Shown here: positions 1-8,305 of the stretch, piece by piece
How positions within the stretch are numbered: the first letter of the stretch is position 1
Layout: each line of letters starts with the position of its first letter
The notes under the pieces: generated by a model
The model's database searches: none
What the model saw: the letters and a program-made list of their open reading frames with translations, nothing else
Told to the model about the DNA's origin: nothing
Source: Bacteroidota bacterium
GTDB lineage: Bacteria; Bacteroidota; Bacteroidia; Flavobacteriales; Weeksellaceae
Direction: 5' to 3'
NCBI GenBank assembly: GCA_018902795.1
Contig: JAHIQD010000011.1
Location: 1-64,000 of the forward strand
Length of the DNA stretch: 64,000 nucleotides
Position numbers and translations under genes: made by a program

Positions 1-1
1 C

Positions 2-955
2 AACAACAAAAAGCACCCGATTGATGAAAAAGAATTCAAACTCAGAACATTCCTTTTTGTTTTAAAAGATTTCTATAAAGGAGGAAGATACGGAACCACG
101 CTGAATGAAAGTGCAGATAATACCTTATTCTATGAGCCATTTATCGTATTTGAGATTGATAATGTAAAGGATAACCCGAAACTCTTTCCGATTGTAACGC
201 TCATTATTATGGACACTTTTATCCAAAAAATGCGCTTACGCAAAGACCGCAGAAAAGCTTTAATTATTGAAGAAGCTTGGAAAGCAATTGCTTCAAAACT
301 AATGGGAGGTTATATTCTGTACCTCTACAAAACGGTAAGAAAATTTTGGGGTGAAGCGATTGTTGTTACGCAAGAACTCGGTGATATTATTGGAAATACG
401 GTTGTAAAGGATTCCATCATTAATAACTCTGACACTTTCATTTTATTGGATCAAACCAAGTTCAAAGATAATTTTGAAGAAATTTCCTCTTTACTTTCTC
501 TCAATAAAGTAGAGCAAAATAAAATTTTCACCATCAATAATCTCGACAATAAATACGGAAGAAGCCGATTCAAAGAATTTTATCTGAAGCGTGGTTCCAA
601 AGGTGAAGTGTATGGTAATGAAGTTTCCTTGGAACAATATTTAACCTATACCACCGAAAAGCCGGAGAAAATAGCGATTGAATATTATGTGAAGGAATCT
701 GAAAATTACGATGATGCTTTGCAGCTTTTTGTAAGTGATTTCAAAAAACTCAACGATAAAATGGAAAACATGGTTTCCTTGGTTAATCTCTATCAAAAGC
801 CATTGGATAAAATTGCAGTCAATTATTATCAATCGATGAAACAAAAATATAAAGATCAGAATATCCTAAAAATAATTGGAAATGAAATGCAGGATCGAAA
901 TTTAAGTTTTACTGAATTGATTAACGCCAAAAACCACCAATATGAAAAAGTATAG
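2..955 (+). CDS. traG: Conjugation ATPase TraG, VirB4 family (C-terminal part; gene starts before the window)
   Basis: The reading frame is open from base 2, so the apparent ATG at 209 is internal. The visible part is the C-terminal half of the P-loop domain of the Bacteroidetes conjugative-transposon TraG family, which powers assembly of the type IV secretion apparatus at the inner membrane. A typical segment (KGGRYGTTLNES near bases 80-120) precedes the Walker B stretch KALIIEEAWKAIA at about 257-295 and the conserved VTQELGDI stretch at about 365-390. Walker A must lie upstream of the window. The end overlaps the next gene by 14 bases, so the two are probably translationally coupled. Family assignment is firm. 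Confidence 0.9.
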   Translation, partial: NNKKHPIDEKEFKLRTFLFVLKDFYKGGRYGTTLNESADNTLFYEPFIVFEIDNVKDNPKLFPIVTLIIMDTFIQKMRLRKDRRKALIIEEAWKAIASKLMGGYILYLYKTVRKFWGEAIVVTQELGDIIGNTVVKDSIINNSDTFILLDQTKFKDNFEEISSLLSLNKVEQNKIFTINNLDNKYGRSRFKEFYLKRGSKGEVYGNEVSLEQYLTYTTEKPEKIAIEYYVKESENYDDALQLFVSDFKKLNDKMENMVSLVNLYQKPLDKIAVNYYQSMKQKYKDQNILKIIGNEMQDRNLSFTELINAKNHQYEKV

Positions 956-1601
956 CTTTATTTTATTAGCAATGATGGTCGGAAATTTTGTTTTCGCACA
1001 AAATACCTACATCGATCCAACGACAACGCTTGCATTAAAACTTTACTCGGATAATCTTGAAAAAGAGCAAGAGAAAACCATTGAGCAGCAAACTAAATTG
1101 CAACAAGCACAAGCATGGGTTGGAACTCAGATGGTGGTTGCAAACAATATTCAAAATAAAGTTCTCAAAGGACTTAGTGAAGTTTCCGGTACTTTAAAAA
1201 ATGGAATTCAGGTCATTGATATTTATAATGAAATAGACCGCTGTCTGCAATATTCTGGTGATATTCTTACGCTAACGAAAGACCATCCACAATTTGCAGT
1301 GTTTGGGGTAAGAACCTCGCAAAAGACATACGAACAAGCAATTAAATTAACAACTGATGTTACGGACTTACTGAAACCGGGAGAATTAAATCTTATGACC
1401 GCAGGTGATCGTTACAAACTTCTTTTCTCGGTTTCACAAAATGTGATTATGCTTAAAATTTGGTTGCTCGCGACAAAACTGAATATTGAAAGAGCCATAA
1501 GGCTTGGATGGTTTCAATCTATAAATCCATTTCAAGGATATATCAATACTGATAAAAGTATTGTAGAAAATATTATGCAAACCTATAAAAATAGATTTTA
1601 A
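942..1601 (+). CDS. Secreted conjugal transfer protein, TraI position (first of four)
   Basis: A 219-residue protein with a clear signal peptide (MKKYSFILLAMMVGNFVFAQ). The mature part is helical, with a Gln/Glu-rich segment at about 40-60 that could form a coiled coil. It follows traG directly, the place of traI in Bacteroidetes conjugative transposons, so a periplasmic role in the secretion apparatus is inferred from position. It shares a segment (GDILTLTKDHPQFAVFG) with the third protein of the set (QDVLSLSAQHPEYAIL) and ends in the motif IVENIMQTYKNRF, which recurs in all four proteins before traJ. No catalytic motif is visible. Confidence 0.72.
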   Translation: MKKYSFILLAMMVGNFVFAQNTYIDPTTTLALKLYSDNLEKEQEKTIEQQTKLQQAQAWVGTQMVVANNIQNKVLKGLSEVSGTLKNGIQVIDIYNEIDRCLQYSGDILTLTKDHPQFAVFGVRTSQKTYEQAIKLTTDVTDLLKPGELNLMTAGDRYKLLFSVSQNVIMLKIWLLATKLNIERAIRLGWFQSINPFQGYINTDKSIVENIMQTYKNRF

Positions 1602-1617
1602 TCTTAAAAAAATTAAA

Positions 1618-2295
1618 ATGAAAAATAAAATCATTCTTTCGATTTTCCTTCCATCGGGTTTTCTGCTATGTACTTCTTTTGGTGGGAATACAACTCCTCC
1701 TTGGGGAAAAGAAAACGTGTCATTTCCAATGATGAACCAAGAAATTCGTCACTCGATGCAGGAGAATGACAGACAGAAATGTATGAAAAATTGGCAGGAT
1801 ACCAATGTTGCTACGGAAACTGTTAACAAAAAGCAGTGGATGAAATTCAAAGAAACCACCAATAAAATTCAAGATCGGTTGAGAATTGTTGAATTTGCGA
1901 TGCAGGCAATTCCTACTGGTTACGCCATTTTTCTTGAAAGTGAAAAAATACAGGATACCCAATCGAAAATTATTGCAGAAATCCAAACCGCACCTTATTC
2001 CATCATTGCTATTTTGCCAGCTGAAGTAAAGTTTGCAGACGACATGCAAATGATCGTAAGGTTATTAACCGGGATTGTGATTTCTTATGGAGCCATCAAT
2101 CAAATGGAAAAATCGGAACGAAAAATTTTGTTGGATTATGCATTAGATGAAGTGAGACAACTTCGAACAGATTCTTATTTAATGCTCATGAAAGTAAGAG
2201 ATATTAAACAGAAAGTCGCGTATAAGAAATTTTTAGTTTCCTATTACATCAATAAGGATAAAAAGATTATCGAAGATATTATGAACCACTTTTAA
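1618..2295 (+). CDS. Exported protein of the transfer operon, function unknown (second of four)
   Basis: A 225-residue protein with an N-terminal hydrophobic stretch (about residues 4-20) containing a Cys (FLLCTSFGG), so it could be a lipoprotein or use a weak signal peptidase I site. The middle is helical (about 60-90) and the C-terminus, IIEDIMNHF, is a shortened form of the terminal motif of its neighbours. It lies 16 bases after the preceding gene and 10 before the next, within one likely operon. No known domain is recognised. Position between traG and traJ suggests a periplasmic component or assembly factor of the mating apparatus; this is inference only. Confidence 0.6.
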   Translation: MKNKIILSIFLPSGFLLCTSFGGNTTPPWGKENVSFPMMNQEIRHSMQENDRQKCMKNWQDTNVATETVNKKQWMKFKETTNKIQDRLRIVEFAMQAIPTGYAIFLESEKIQDTQSKIIAEIQTAPYSIIAILPAEVKFADDMQMIVRLLTGIVISYGAINQMEKSERKILLDYALDEVRQLRTDSYLMLMKVRDIKQKVAYKKFLVSYYINKDKKIIEDIMNHF

Positions 2296-2305
2296 AATAT
2301 AGAAG

Positions 2306-2971
2306 ATGAAAAATAAAATTTTATTACCTATTTCAATATTGGTGAGTTTTGCTTTTTCAAATGCACAAACTGTAGTTATCAATTATAAACTACTCACACA
2401 GCTAACGAAAAACCAAGTAGTTCGTCTCGCCAGTAATGAATCCTACTTAAATTCTTATAAAAAACAAAAGAAATTATATGATGATGTAAACTTAAAAATT
2501 GCACAGGTTGTAGCAATTCAAGATTTTATTTATTCAAATCTTGTCAATGTTAATTCTGCCATCAAACAAGGTAAACAAATGTTTTATTTGTCTAAAACCT
2601 TTGTGCAAATTGGACAAAATGCACAAGATGTTTTATCGCTTTCTGCACAACATCCGGAATATGCAATTCTTTTGAACAGGTATTACATTGGAGCAACACA
2701 AGAACTTTTGAAATTGAAAACAGAACTTACCCGAGATATTTTAAGAGAAGATGCTGATTTTTTGATGGATCCTTATGATAGAGAAATACTCATCAGAAAT
2801 ATTTCGACCAAAGCGCAACTTATTAATGGGTATTTAATAGCTATTAAAATAAGACTGAAAAACGCAAAATCAATTCCCTATATCTATCAGATTCCGATCA
2901 TTAGCAATTATGTGAATCTTGATAAAATGATTATCAGAGATATTGTCACAAGATATCAGATTATTTTTTAA
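2306..2971 (+). CDS. Secreted protein of the transfer operon (third of four), paralogue of the first
   Basis: A 221-residue protein with a signal peptide (MKNKILLPISILVSFAFSNAQ) ending in the Ala-Gln typical of flavobacterial secreted proteins. The mature part shares the motif DVLSLSAQHPEYAIL and overall layout with the protein at 942-1601, and ends in MIIRDIVTRYQIIF, a diverged form of the shared C-terminal motif. The two are therefore probably paralogues. It is helical, with no catalytic residues recognised. It lies tightly within the tra operon, ten bases from both neighbours. A structural or docking role in the periplasm is the most likely reading, by context. Confidence 0.65.
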   Translation: MKNKILLPISILVSFAFSNAQTVVINYKLLTQLTKNQVVRLASNESYLNSYKKQKKLYDDVNLKIAQVVAIQDFIYSNLVNVNSAIKQGKQMFYLSKTFVQIGQNAQDVLSLSAQHPEYAILLNRYYIGATQELLKLKTELTRDILREDADFLMDPYDREILIRNISTKAQLINGYLIAIKIRLKNAKSIPYIYQIPIISNYVNLDKMIIRDIVTRYQIIF

Positions 2972-2980
2972 TAATACATT

Positions 2981-3802
2981 ATGAAATTTTTAACACAACG
3001 TATTTTCATTCTACAATTCTATTGCTTTTCAGTTTTAGGAATGGCTCAAACAGTTAAAAAACTGAACGATCCTTCTATTGTGGCACAGCATAAAAGACAG
3101 GTTTTTGAAAGTTGGGGTGACTTCAGACCTTATCCTAAATATGTTCTTGGAATTCAGACCAATTTCGCTTATGCAACAGTTTGGGGGTGGCTTTCTCCGT
3201 CAAGAAACCAAGATTACAAAAATGGAGCGGATATACGCCCTTTAAAACCAACAGGCTTAGAAGTTCAAAGACTTGTCGAATTAGAATTCCAAAGAAATGA
3301 AGCCGAGAAAATTAAAGTTGAAGTGGACACTCTTTACAAAAGAAACTTACAAGATTTTGCGCACTGGACTTCAGTAACTTCAGATGCCGATCCGCTTTGG
3401 TTGCTTTATTACAAAAAAATGCTGAAACCCTTAAAAGAGTTCCCAACAAATCCTCAGAATTTTATGCAATGGCAATTAAAGGATGATAAAACCTATCAGA
3501 ACATGAAAGCATTTGGAGAGATTGATTACCTCAAAGAACAATTAGACCTTTTGAAAGGTCAATACGATAACTCCAGAACTTTAGATATGCCACGAGGAAA
3601 AAGATTTCTAATGTATCATGAAACTTTACTCGGTTGGAGAAAATTTGTAAAAAGAATACGAGCAGGTGATCAAAAAAACACCTTATATCTTGATTACAAA
3701 AACCTTCTAACAAGTTTAAAAACAGCTGCTGCTCCTATTTCACCAAGAACTGATAGAGAAATAGTTGAAAGCATCATGACAAAATATAAAAATAAATTTT
3801 AA
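2981..3802 (+). CDS. Secreted protein of the transfer operon (fourth of four), function unknown
   Basis: A 273-residue protein with a signal sequence (about residues 1-23, ending GMAQ). It is richer in Trp and aromatic residues than its neighbours (for example AYATVWGWLSPSRN near 64-77, and DADPLWLLYYKKML) and has little obvious similarity to them except at the extreme C-terminus, EIVESIMTKYKNKF, nearly identical to the end of the first protein of the set. A 90-base gap follows before traJ. No domain is recognised. The shared tail suggests all four bind the same partner or pass the same sorting step; that is a hypothesis. Confidence 0.6.
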   Translation: MKFLTQRIFILQFYCFSVLGMAQTVKKLNDPSIVAQHKRQVFESWGDFRPYPKYVLGIQTNFAYATVWGWLSPSRNQDYKNGADIRPLKPTGLEVQRLVELEFQRNEAEKIKVEVDTLYKRNLQDFAHWTSVTSDADPLWLLYYKKMLKPLKEFPTNPQNFMQWQLKDDKTYQNMKAFGEIDYLKEQLDLLKGQYDNSRTLDMPRGKRFLMYHETLLGWRKFVKRIRAGDQKNTLYLDYKNLLTSLKTAAAPISPRTDREIVESIMTKYKNKF

Positions 3803-3892
3803 AATATGAAATCGCCATGATTGAATATTGAAATGCAAACACCAATGAAGAAAGGCGATTGCATATGACCTTAAAAAAATAATGATCTACAT

Positions 3893-5128
3893 ATGAAAAA
3901 AATATTTACCCTAACGATTTGTCTTCTCCTTTTGCTCTTACCTGTTGTGGTTTTTGGACAAACTGGTGATACTGAAAATTACAACAAATTATTACAATTT
4001 TTAAAAGGCGATGGAGCATTTGAAAAATGGTTCATGGAAGTTTTTACAAAATTAGACACCACAATGGCAGCCCAATCAGCAGGAGCAGTAATGCTTGGTC
4101 AAGCAGTTGGCGGTTTTGGAGCATTATGTTATATGGGTTATTTAGGCTGGCAAATGCAGGAAGGCGCAAGACCTTGGGAAGTTACACCACTAATCCGACC
4201 AACAATTATCGCATTTATTTTAATGTTTTGGACACAATTTACAGGAATGATTCAATATCCGTTGCAAGCACTTGCAACACCGGGAATGGCACTTTTTCAA
4301 GATATTGAAAAAGATGCAAATGATCTTAGAGTTAAAAGGTTTCAAAAACAAAATCAAATTTTAGATATTCTAATAAAAACTCAAGCTGAAGAAGAAGCAA
4401 AGCAAGAAGCCTTGGATAAATTAGAGAGCAAATCTGACGACAAATGGTTTGATATTGATACTGATAAACTACTCGCTCCTGCAAAAGAATGGTATATGAG
4501 GATGGAATTTAAAATTCAGAAAACATTAGCAGAAATAATCGAAGGAGTTTCTCTCACCATTCTTCGGGTCTGTACCTATTTAATTTTCTTCATTCAAAAA
4601 ATATGGCTCTATATATTAATTATTCTTGGTCCTATTGCCGTAGGAATGTCACTCGTCCCTGGGTTTGAAAATTCTTTTGGGAACTGGTTAGCCAAATTTA
4701 TCAACATCAATCTTTACACCTTTATTTCTTATACCATCATCAACATCGGTCAGCAAATTATTATGAGCGGTTATCAAATGGAATTAGATAGATATACGCT
4801 AATGATAAGTGAAGGTGGTGTTGCAGATATGAGTACACTTCGTGTTTATGTCCAAAACAGTGGAATGATGTACACGGCATTGTTTCCGGCAGTCGCCTAC
4901 ATTATTACAGGGATTGGAATTTTGATGACTCCTACCATTGCGGACACCATTGTTTCTGCTGGAGGCGCGGGAATGATGAGTAAATCAAAAGCAGGTGGTG
5001 GCACCGTTGCAAGTGCAGGAAAAGCAGTTGGAAGAACGGCATCTGCCGCTGCAACAGGAGGTGCTGCGGGAGCATTTACCGCAGCAAAAGAAATTTCAAA
5101 ATCTTTAAAAGCGATGACCAACAAATAA
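3893..5128 (+). CDS. traJ: Conjugative transposon protein TraJ (VirB6-like inner-membrane channel protein)
   Basis: A 411-residue polytopic membrane protein with a signal-like N-terminus (cleavage after VVVFGQ). Membrane segments are visible at about 70-90, 100-120, 220-260 and 330-355. A charged loop of Lys/Glu/Gln-rich residues at about 135-190 and a Gly/Ala/Lys-rich tail at about 365-405 are typical of the Bacteroidetes TraJ family. The conserved GPIAVGMSLVPGFENSFGNW segment (about 248-267) is diagnostic. It would form the inner-membrane pore of the mating apparatus. It precedes traK, as in CTnDOT-type elements. Confidence 0.88.
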   Translation: MKKIFTLTICLLLLLLPVVVFGQTGDTENYNKLLQFLKGDGAFEKWFMEVFTKLDTTMAAQSAGAVMLGQAVGGFGALCYMGYLGWQMQEGARPWEVTPLIRPTIIAFILMFWTQFTGMIQYPLQALATPGMALFQDIEKDANDLRVKRFQKQNQILDILIKTQAEEEAKQEALDKLESKSDDKWFDIDTDKLLAPAKEWYMRMEFKIQKTLAEIIEGVSLTILRVCTYLIFFIQKIWLYILIILGPIAVGMSLVPGFENSFGNWLAKFININLYTFISYTIINIGQQIIMSGYQMELDRYTLMISEGGVADMSTLRVYVQNSGMMYTALFPAVAYIITGIGILMTPTIADTIVSAGGAGMMSKSKAGGGTVASAGKAVGRTASAAATGGAAGAFTAAKEISKSLKAMTNK

Positions 5129-5175
5129 ATATTAATCTAATATCTCAAGTCTAATCTCTAATATCTCTTTTTAAA

Positions 5176-5787
5176 ATGCTCGTTAAAAATATAGAACAAA
5201 AGATAAAAATCAACAAAGCAGTTTCAATTGCAGCAATACTTCTTGCAGTAATAATAGTAATTGCAGGTTTTGTGATGGCTTATAAAATGGTGGAAGATTC
5301 CCGAAAATCTCTTTATGTGATTGATAATGGAGTTCCCATTTTAGTGAAACAAACCGATGAACTTTTGAACAGACCAGTGGAGTATAAATCTCAAATTGAA
5401 CTTTTTCACCGATTGTTTTTTACTCTCGCACCGGATGACCAATATATTAAAGAAAATGTTCAAAAATCATTGTACTTAATTGATGACAGTGGAAAAAAAG
5501 AGTACACCAATTTAAAGGAAAAAGGATTTTACAATCAAATCATATCCGGAAATTCAATTGTAACCGTTCGTGCTGATTCAGTTAAGTTAGATCTTCCCAA
5601 CAAAAAGTTCATCTATTATGGTACGCAGTCGATTAATAGAAAAACCTCTCTCATCATTCGAAAGTTAATTACTGAAGGGAATTTCGAAGACATGATTAGA
5701 AGCCCAAATAATCCTCACGGAGTTTTATTAACAAACTGGAGAATTTTAGACAATACTGAACTATTAAACAAAACAAAAAATTATTAG
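5176..5787 (+). CDS. traK: Conjugative transposon protein TraK (VirB8-like)
   Basis: A 203-residue bitopic inner-membrane protein: a short cytoplasmic N-terminus, one membrane segment at about 15-37 (AAILLAVIIVIAGFVMAY), and a periplasmic domain. The N-terminal region through RPVEYKSQIELFHRLFFTLAPDD (about 68-90, read here as a family hallmark) matches the TraK family. VirB8-type proteins nucleate assembly of the secretion channel. The gene lies between traJ and the traL-position gene, with a 2-base gap to the latter, so the order is conserved with CTnDOT. Confidence 0.88.
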   Translation: MLVKNIEQKIKINKAVSIAAILLAVIIVIAGFVMAYKMVEDSRKSLYVIDNGVPILVKQTDELLNRPVEYKSQIELFHRLFFTLAPDDQYIKENVQKSLYLIDDSGKKEYTNLKEKGFYNQIISGNSIVTVRADSVKLDLPNKKFIYYGTQSINRKTSLIIRKLITEGNFEDMIRSPNNPHGVLLTNWRILDNTELLNKTKNY

Positions 5788-5789
5788 CG

Positions 5790-6152
5790 ATGATTGCATT
5801 ATACTATAAAACAAAAGAAAACATCATCCAATTGAAAGATTGGGTTATGAAGCATCCGAAAGAATCTTATAAATATGTGATGATATTATTACTCATATCA
5901 TTTGCATTCTCATTCATTCAATATTTCTTTTTTAAACCAAAAGTCGCAAAGAGTTTAATTTTTCCCGAAATGTACTCTAAGAGTGATAAAATAAAAACTG
6001 ACATCGATCAAAAGGATCAAAAAGTAGAAACTATTGTAAAGGAACTTGAAAGTTATAAAACTAAACGAGAGCGCTCACCTTTAACAAAAAATGACAGTCT
6101 GAGAATCGAATATCTTTTTAACCAATACCAAAATTTGAAAAATGGAAATTAA
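5790..6152 (+). CDS. Small membrane protein at the TraL position
   Basis: A 120-residue protein with one membrane segment at about 30-50 (YVMILLLISFAFSFIQYFFF) and a charged, coiled-coil-prone C-terminal part (about 65-115, rich in Lys, Asp and Glu). In Bacteroidetes conjugative transposons a small protein of this size, traL, stands between traK and traM, so the assignment is by position and topology. It starts 2 bases after traK and overlaps traM by 11 bases, which indicates translational coupling. Confidence 0.65.
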   Translation: MIALYYKTKENIIQLKDWVMKHPKESYKYVMILLLISFAFSFIQYFFFKPKVAKSLIFPEMYSKSDKIKTDIDQKDQKVETIVKELESYKTKRERSPLTKNDSLRIEYLFNQYQNLKNGN

Positions 6153-7350
6153 AAAACTCAATTTTAAACAACCTAAATATATTTTCCCATTGATTCTATT
6201 TCCGGTGATTATGGTTTTTGGATTTTTAGGAACGAAATTTCAAGATAAAAACAAAGATAGTGAAGTGCCTAAAAACCAAGAATTATCGCTCTCATTAGGT
6301 GAAACTCAAGATTCAATTCTTTCCAAAAACGCTGCTTATGACCAATTTTTTGAAAAAGGAGATGGAAGAACAATGCTTGATGGAATTGATAAAGAAGGCG
6401 ACAGTCTTCAGAATTATTCTGATAATCTCGATAACCGCCAAAAACGATACATCGATTCCATTCAAATGGTAAGAAGTCTTAATTCTAACAGAGCCAGAGA
6501 CTTAGGAAGAAAATCATATTATGATGGAAAAAATGATGATAAAGACTTTCAACGATCAGCGGATATTGTAAGAATGCTCAATGAAGGAAGTAATGGAAGA
6601 GGAAATTCTTATCAAAATCCACAAAGTGTTTCCAGCTCCGAGCAACCGGAAAAAGAAAATGATCCAGTGAAAATGTTGAAAAAACAAATGCTCATGATGG
6701 ATTCATTAGAAAAATCAAGAGACCCTGAATACCAAGCTGCACTTTTAGCCGAAAATAAATTAAAAAAGAATAAAGAAAAAATGGCAGCTTTTTTAAATTC
6801 TACGCTTCGGGTCAATAAGTCATCACTAAATCCAAGTTTCAATTCAATTTCAAAAAAACAAGAAAACAATTTTATCAAAGCGGTTATTGATGAAAATTTA
6901 AAAGGATTTCTCGGAAGCCGAATTCGATTCAGATTGCTTGAAGATATTACGGTTGGAAAGCACAGCATCACGAAAGGGACAATTTTATACGGTCAAATTT
7001 CGGGATTTTCCTTACAGCGAGTTAATCTGAATGTTATTTCAATTTTAAATAATGGAGAAATCCTCCCAATAAATCTCACTGTTTTTGATAATGATGGAAT
7101 GCAGGGATTATATGTCCCTCAAAGTGACTTCCGAGAAATGCTTCGGGAAATGGGAAGCAATTCCGTACAAGGAACTCAACTCGATAGCGGTGGCGAAGGT
7201 TTTTTCACAAGCTTGATGTCCGGGTTATTTACTTCCACTTCACAAACTATTTCAAATATCATTAAAAAAAACAAAGCAAAACTAAAATACAATTCTTACA
7301 TCTTCCTTATTAACGAAAAAGAACTTAAAAAAAATGAAATCGAAGATTAA
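6142..7350 (+). CDS. traM: Conjugative transposon protein TraM (VirB10-like)
   Basis: A 402-residue protein with a single membrane anchor at about 13-30 (YIFPLILFPVIMVFGFLG), a long, charged, low-complexity periplasmic linker at about 35-230, and a C-terminal folded domain at about 235-400. The C-terminal domain carries the TraM features: RFRLLEDITVGKHSITKGT (about 260-278), then a GQISGFSLQRV strand and LYVPQSDFREMLREM. VirB10-type proteins span the periplasm and link inner- and outer-membrane parts of the channel. It overlaps the gene before it by 11 bases. Confidence 0.88.
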   Translation: MEIKKLNFKQPKYIFPLILFPVIMVFGFLGTKFQDKNKDSEVPKNQELSLSLGETQDSILSKNAAYDQFFEKGDGRTMLDGIDKEGDSLQNYSDNLDNRQKRYIDSIQMVRSLNSNRARDLGRKSYYDGKNDDKDFQRSADIVRMLNEGSNGRGNSYQNPQSVSSSEQPEKENDPVKMLKKQMLMMDSLEKSRDPEYQAALLAENKLKKNKEKMAAFLNSTLRVNKSSLNPSFNSISKKQENNFIKAVIDENLKGFLGSRIRFRLLEDITVGKHSITKGTILYGQISGFSLQRVNLNVISILNNGEILPINLTVFDNDGMQGLYVPQSDFREMLREMGSNSVQGTQLDSGGEGFFTSLMSGLFTSTSQTISNIIKKNKAKLKYNSYIFLINEKELKKNEIED

Positions 7351-7378
7351 CGATTACCAATTAAAAAATAAAAATAAA

Positions 7379-8254
7379 ATGAGAAAAACGATTAAACATA
7401 TGAAAAATTTACTCTTTGGATTATTCCTTTTTTCTGCAACAACAGTTTTTGCACAAACAGAAACACCTGAAAAACGTTTAAATAACCTTCCTCAAATTGA
7501 TATTACAGAAGGAGTTAGTCTGCACATTATTTCCCCCGAACCGATACAGTTTGTGGATTTATCAACAGCAAATCTTATTGGAGATTTACCGGCAGAAAAT
7601 ATTGCAAGAATCAAAATTACCGATGAACCCGAAAAGGGAACTGAAGCAAATGGAAAAGCGATTGATAAAAATAATTTAGGAGTTATCACCATTGTTTGCC
7701 AATCTTTTATGGTACAATACAAAGTAAATTATCTGAATTACAAAAGGGATGCGGTTGCCAATATCCAAATTCAATCGGAAGATATGCAGCCATTAGAGTA
7801 TCCGAAAATGGCTTTTTCAAATATGGAACTCCACAAATTTTCCTTGGATATTATTAGAAATAAAAAAACGAATAAACCTATTCGGGAAGAAAAAGATTTA
7901 AAGCTTACGATGCAGATCAATAATGTTTATGTGGTGAACGATTACATTTTTTTGGATATGACATTTGCTAATTCTTCCAACTTAAGTTATGACATTGATG
8001 GACTTAATTTCTCGGTAGAAGATAAAAAAATCTATAAAGCAACCAATAATCAAAGCATTGAAATTAAACCTGTTTTTCAATTGTTTAATCAAAAACAGTT
8101 CAAGAAAAATTACAGGAATATTTATGTTTTCAAAAAATTCACTTATCCAAACAGTAAAGTATTGAAAATTCGCTTAATCGAAGAACAATTATCCGGCAGA
8201 ACCATCGAAATGACCGTGAAGTATTCAGATATTCTAAATGCAGATACATTTTAA
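7379..8254 (+). CDS. traN: Conjugative transposon protein TraN (VirB9-like)
   Basis: About 291 residues from the ATG at 7379. The frame is open from an ATG at 7334 inside traM, but the extra N-terminus (MKSKINDYQLKNKNK) is highly charged and would precede the signal peptide. The ATG at 7400 (MKNLLFGLFLFSATTVFAQ) gives a textbook signal peptide and is an equal alternative. The mature protein has the TraN layout: INITEGVSLHIISPEPIQFVDLS-type N-terminal strands, then a C-terminal beta domain beginning near KDLKLTMQINNVYVVNDYIFL. It would form the periplasmic/outer-membrane ring with TraM. Confidence 0.87.
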   Translation: MRKTIKHMKNLLFGLFLFSATTVFAQTETPEKRLNNLPQIDITEGVSLHIISPEPIQFVDLSTANLIGDLPAENIARIKITDEPEKGTEANGKAIDKNNLGVITIVCQSFMVQYKVNYLNYKRDAVANIQIQSEDMQPLEYPKMAFSNMELHKFSLDIIRNKKTNKPIREEKDLKLTMQINNVYVVNDYIFLDMTFANSSNLSYDIDGLNFSVEDKKIYKATNNQSIEIKPVFQLFNQKQFKKNYRNIYVFKKFTYPNSKVLKIRLIEEQLSGRTIEMTVKYSDILNADTF

Positions 8255-8305
8255 TTTCAAATAATTTTAAAGACTTGATTAAATCTAAAATCTAATATCT
8301 TTCCA

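Noticed and set aside
3810..3860. Complementary AATCGCC and GGCGATT upstream of traJ
   Set aside because: Seven-base arms with a 37-base loop and no T-run; too weak for a terminator or a riboswitch.
4897..5124. Minus-strand reading frame opposite the TraJ tail
   Set aside because: Low-complexity shadow of the Gly/Ala-rich TraJ C-terminus; no start context or family.
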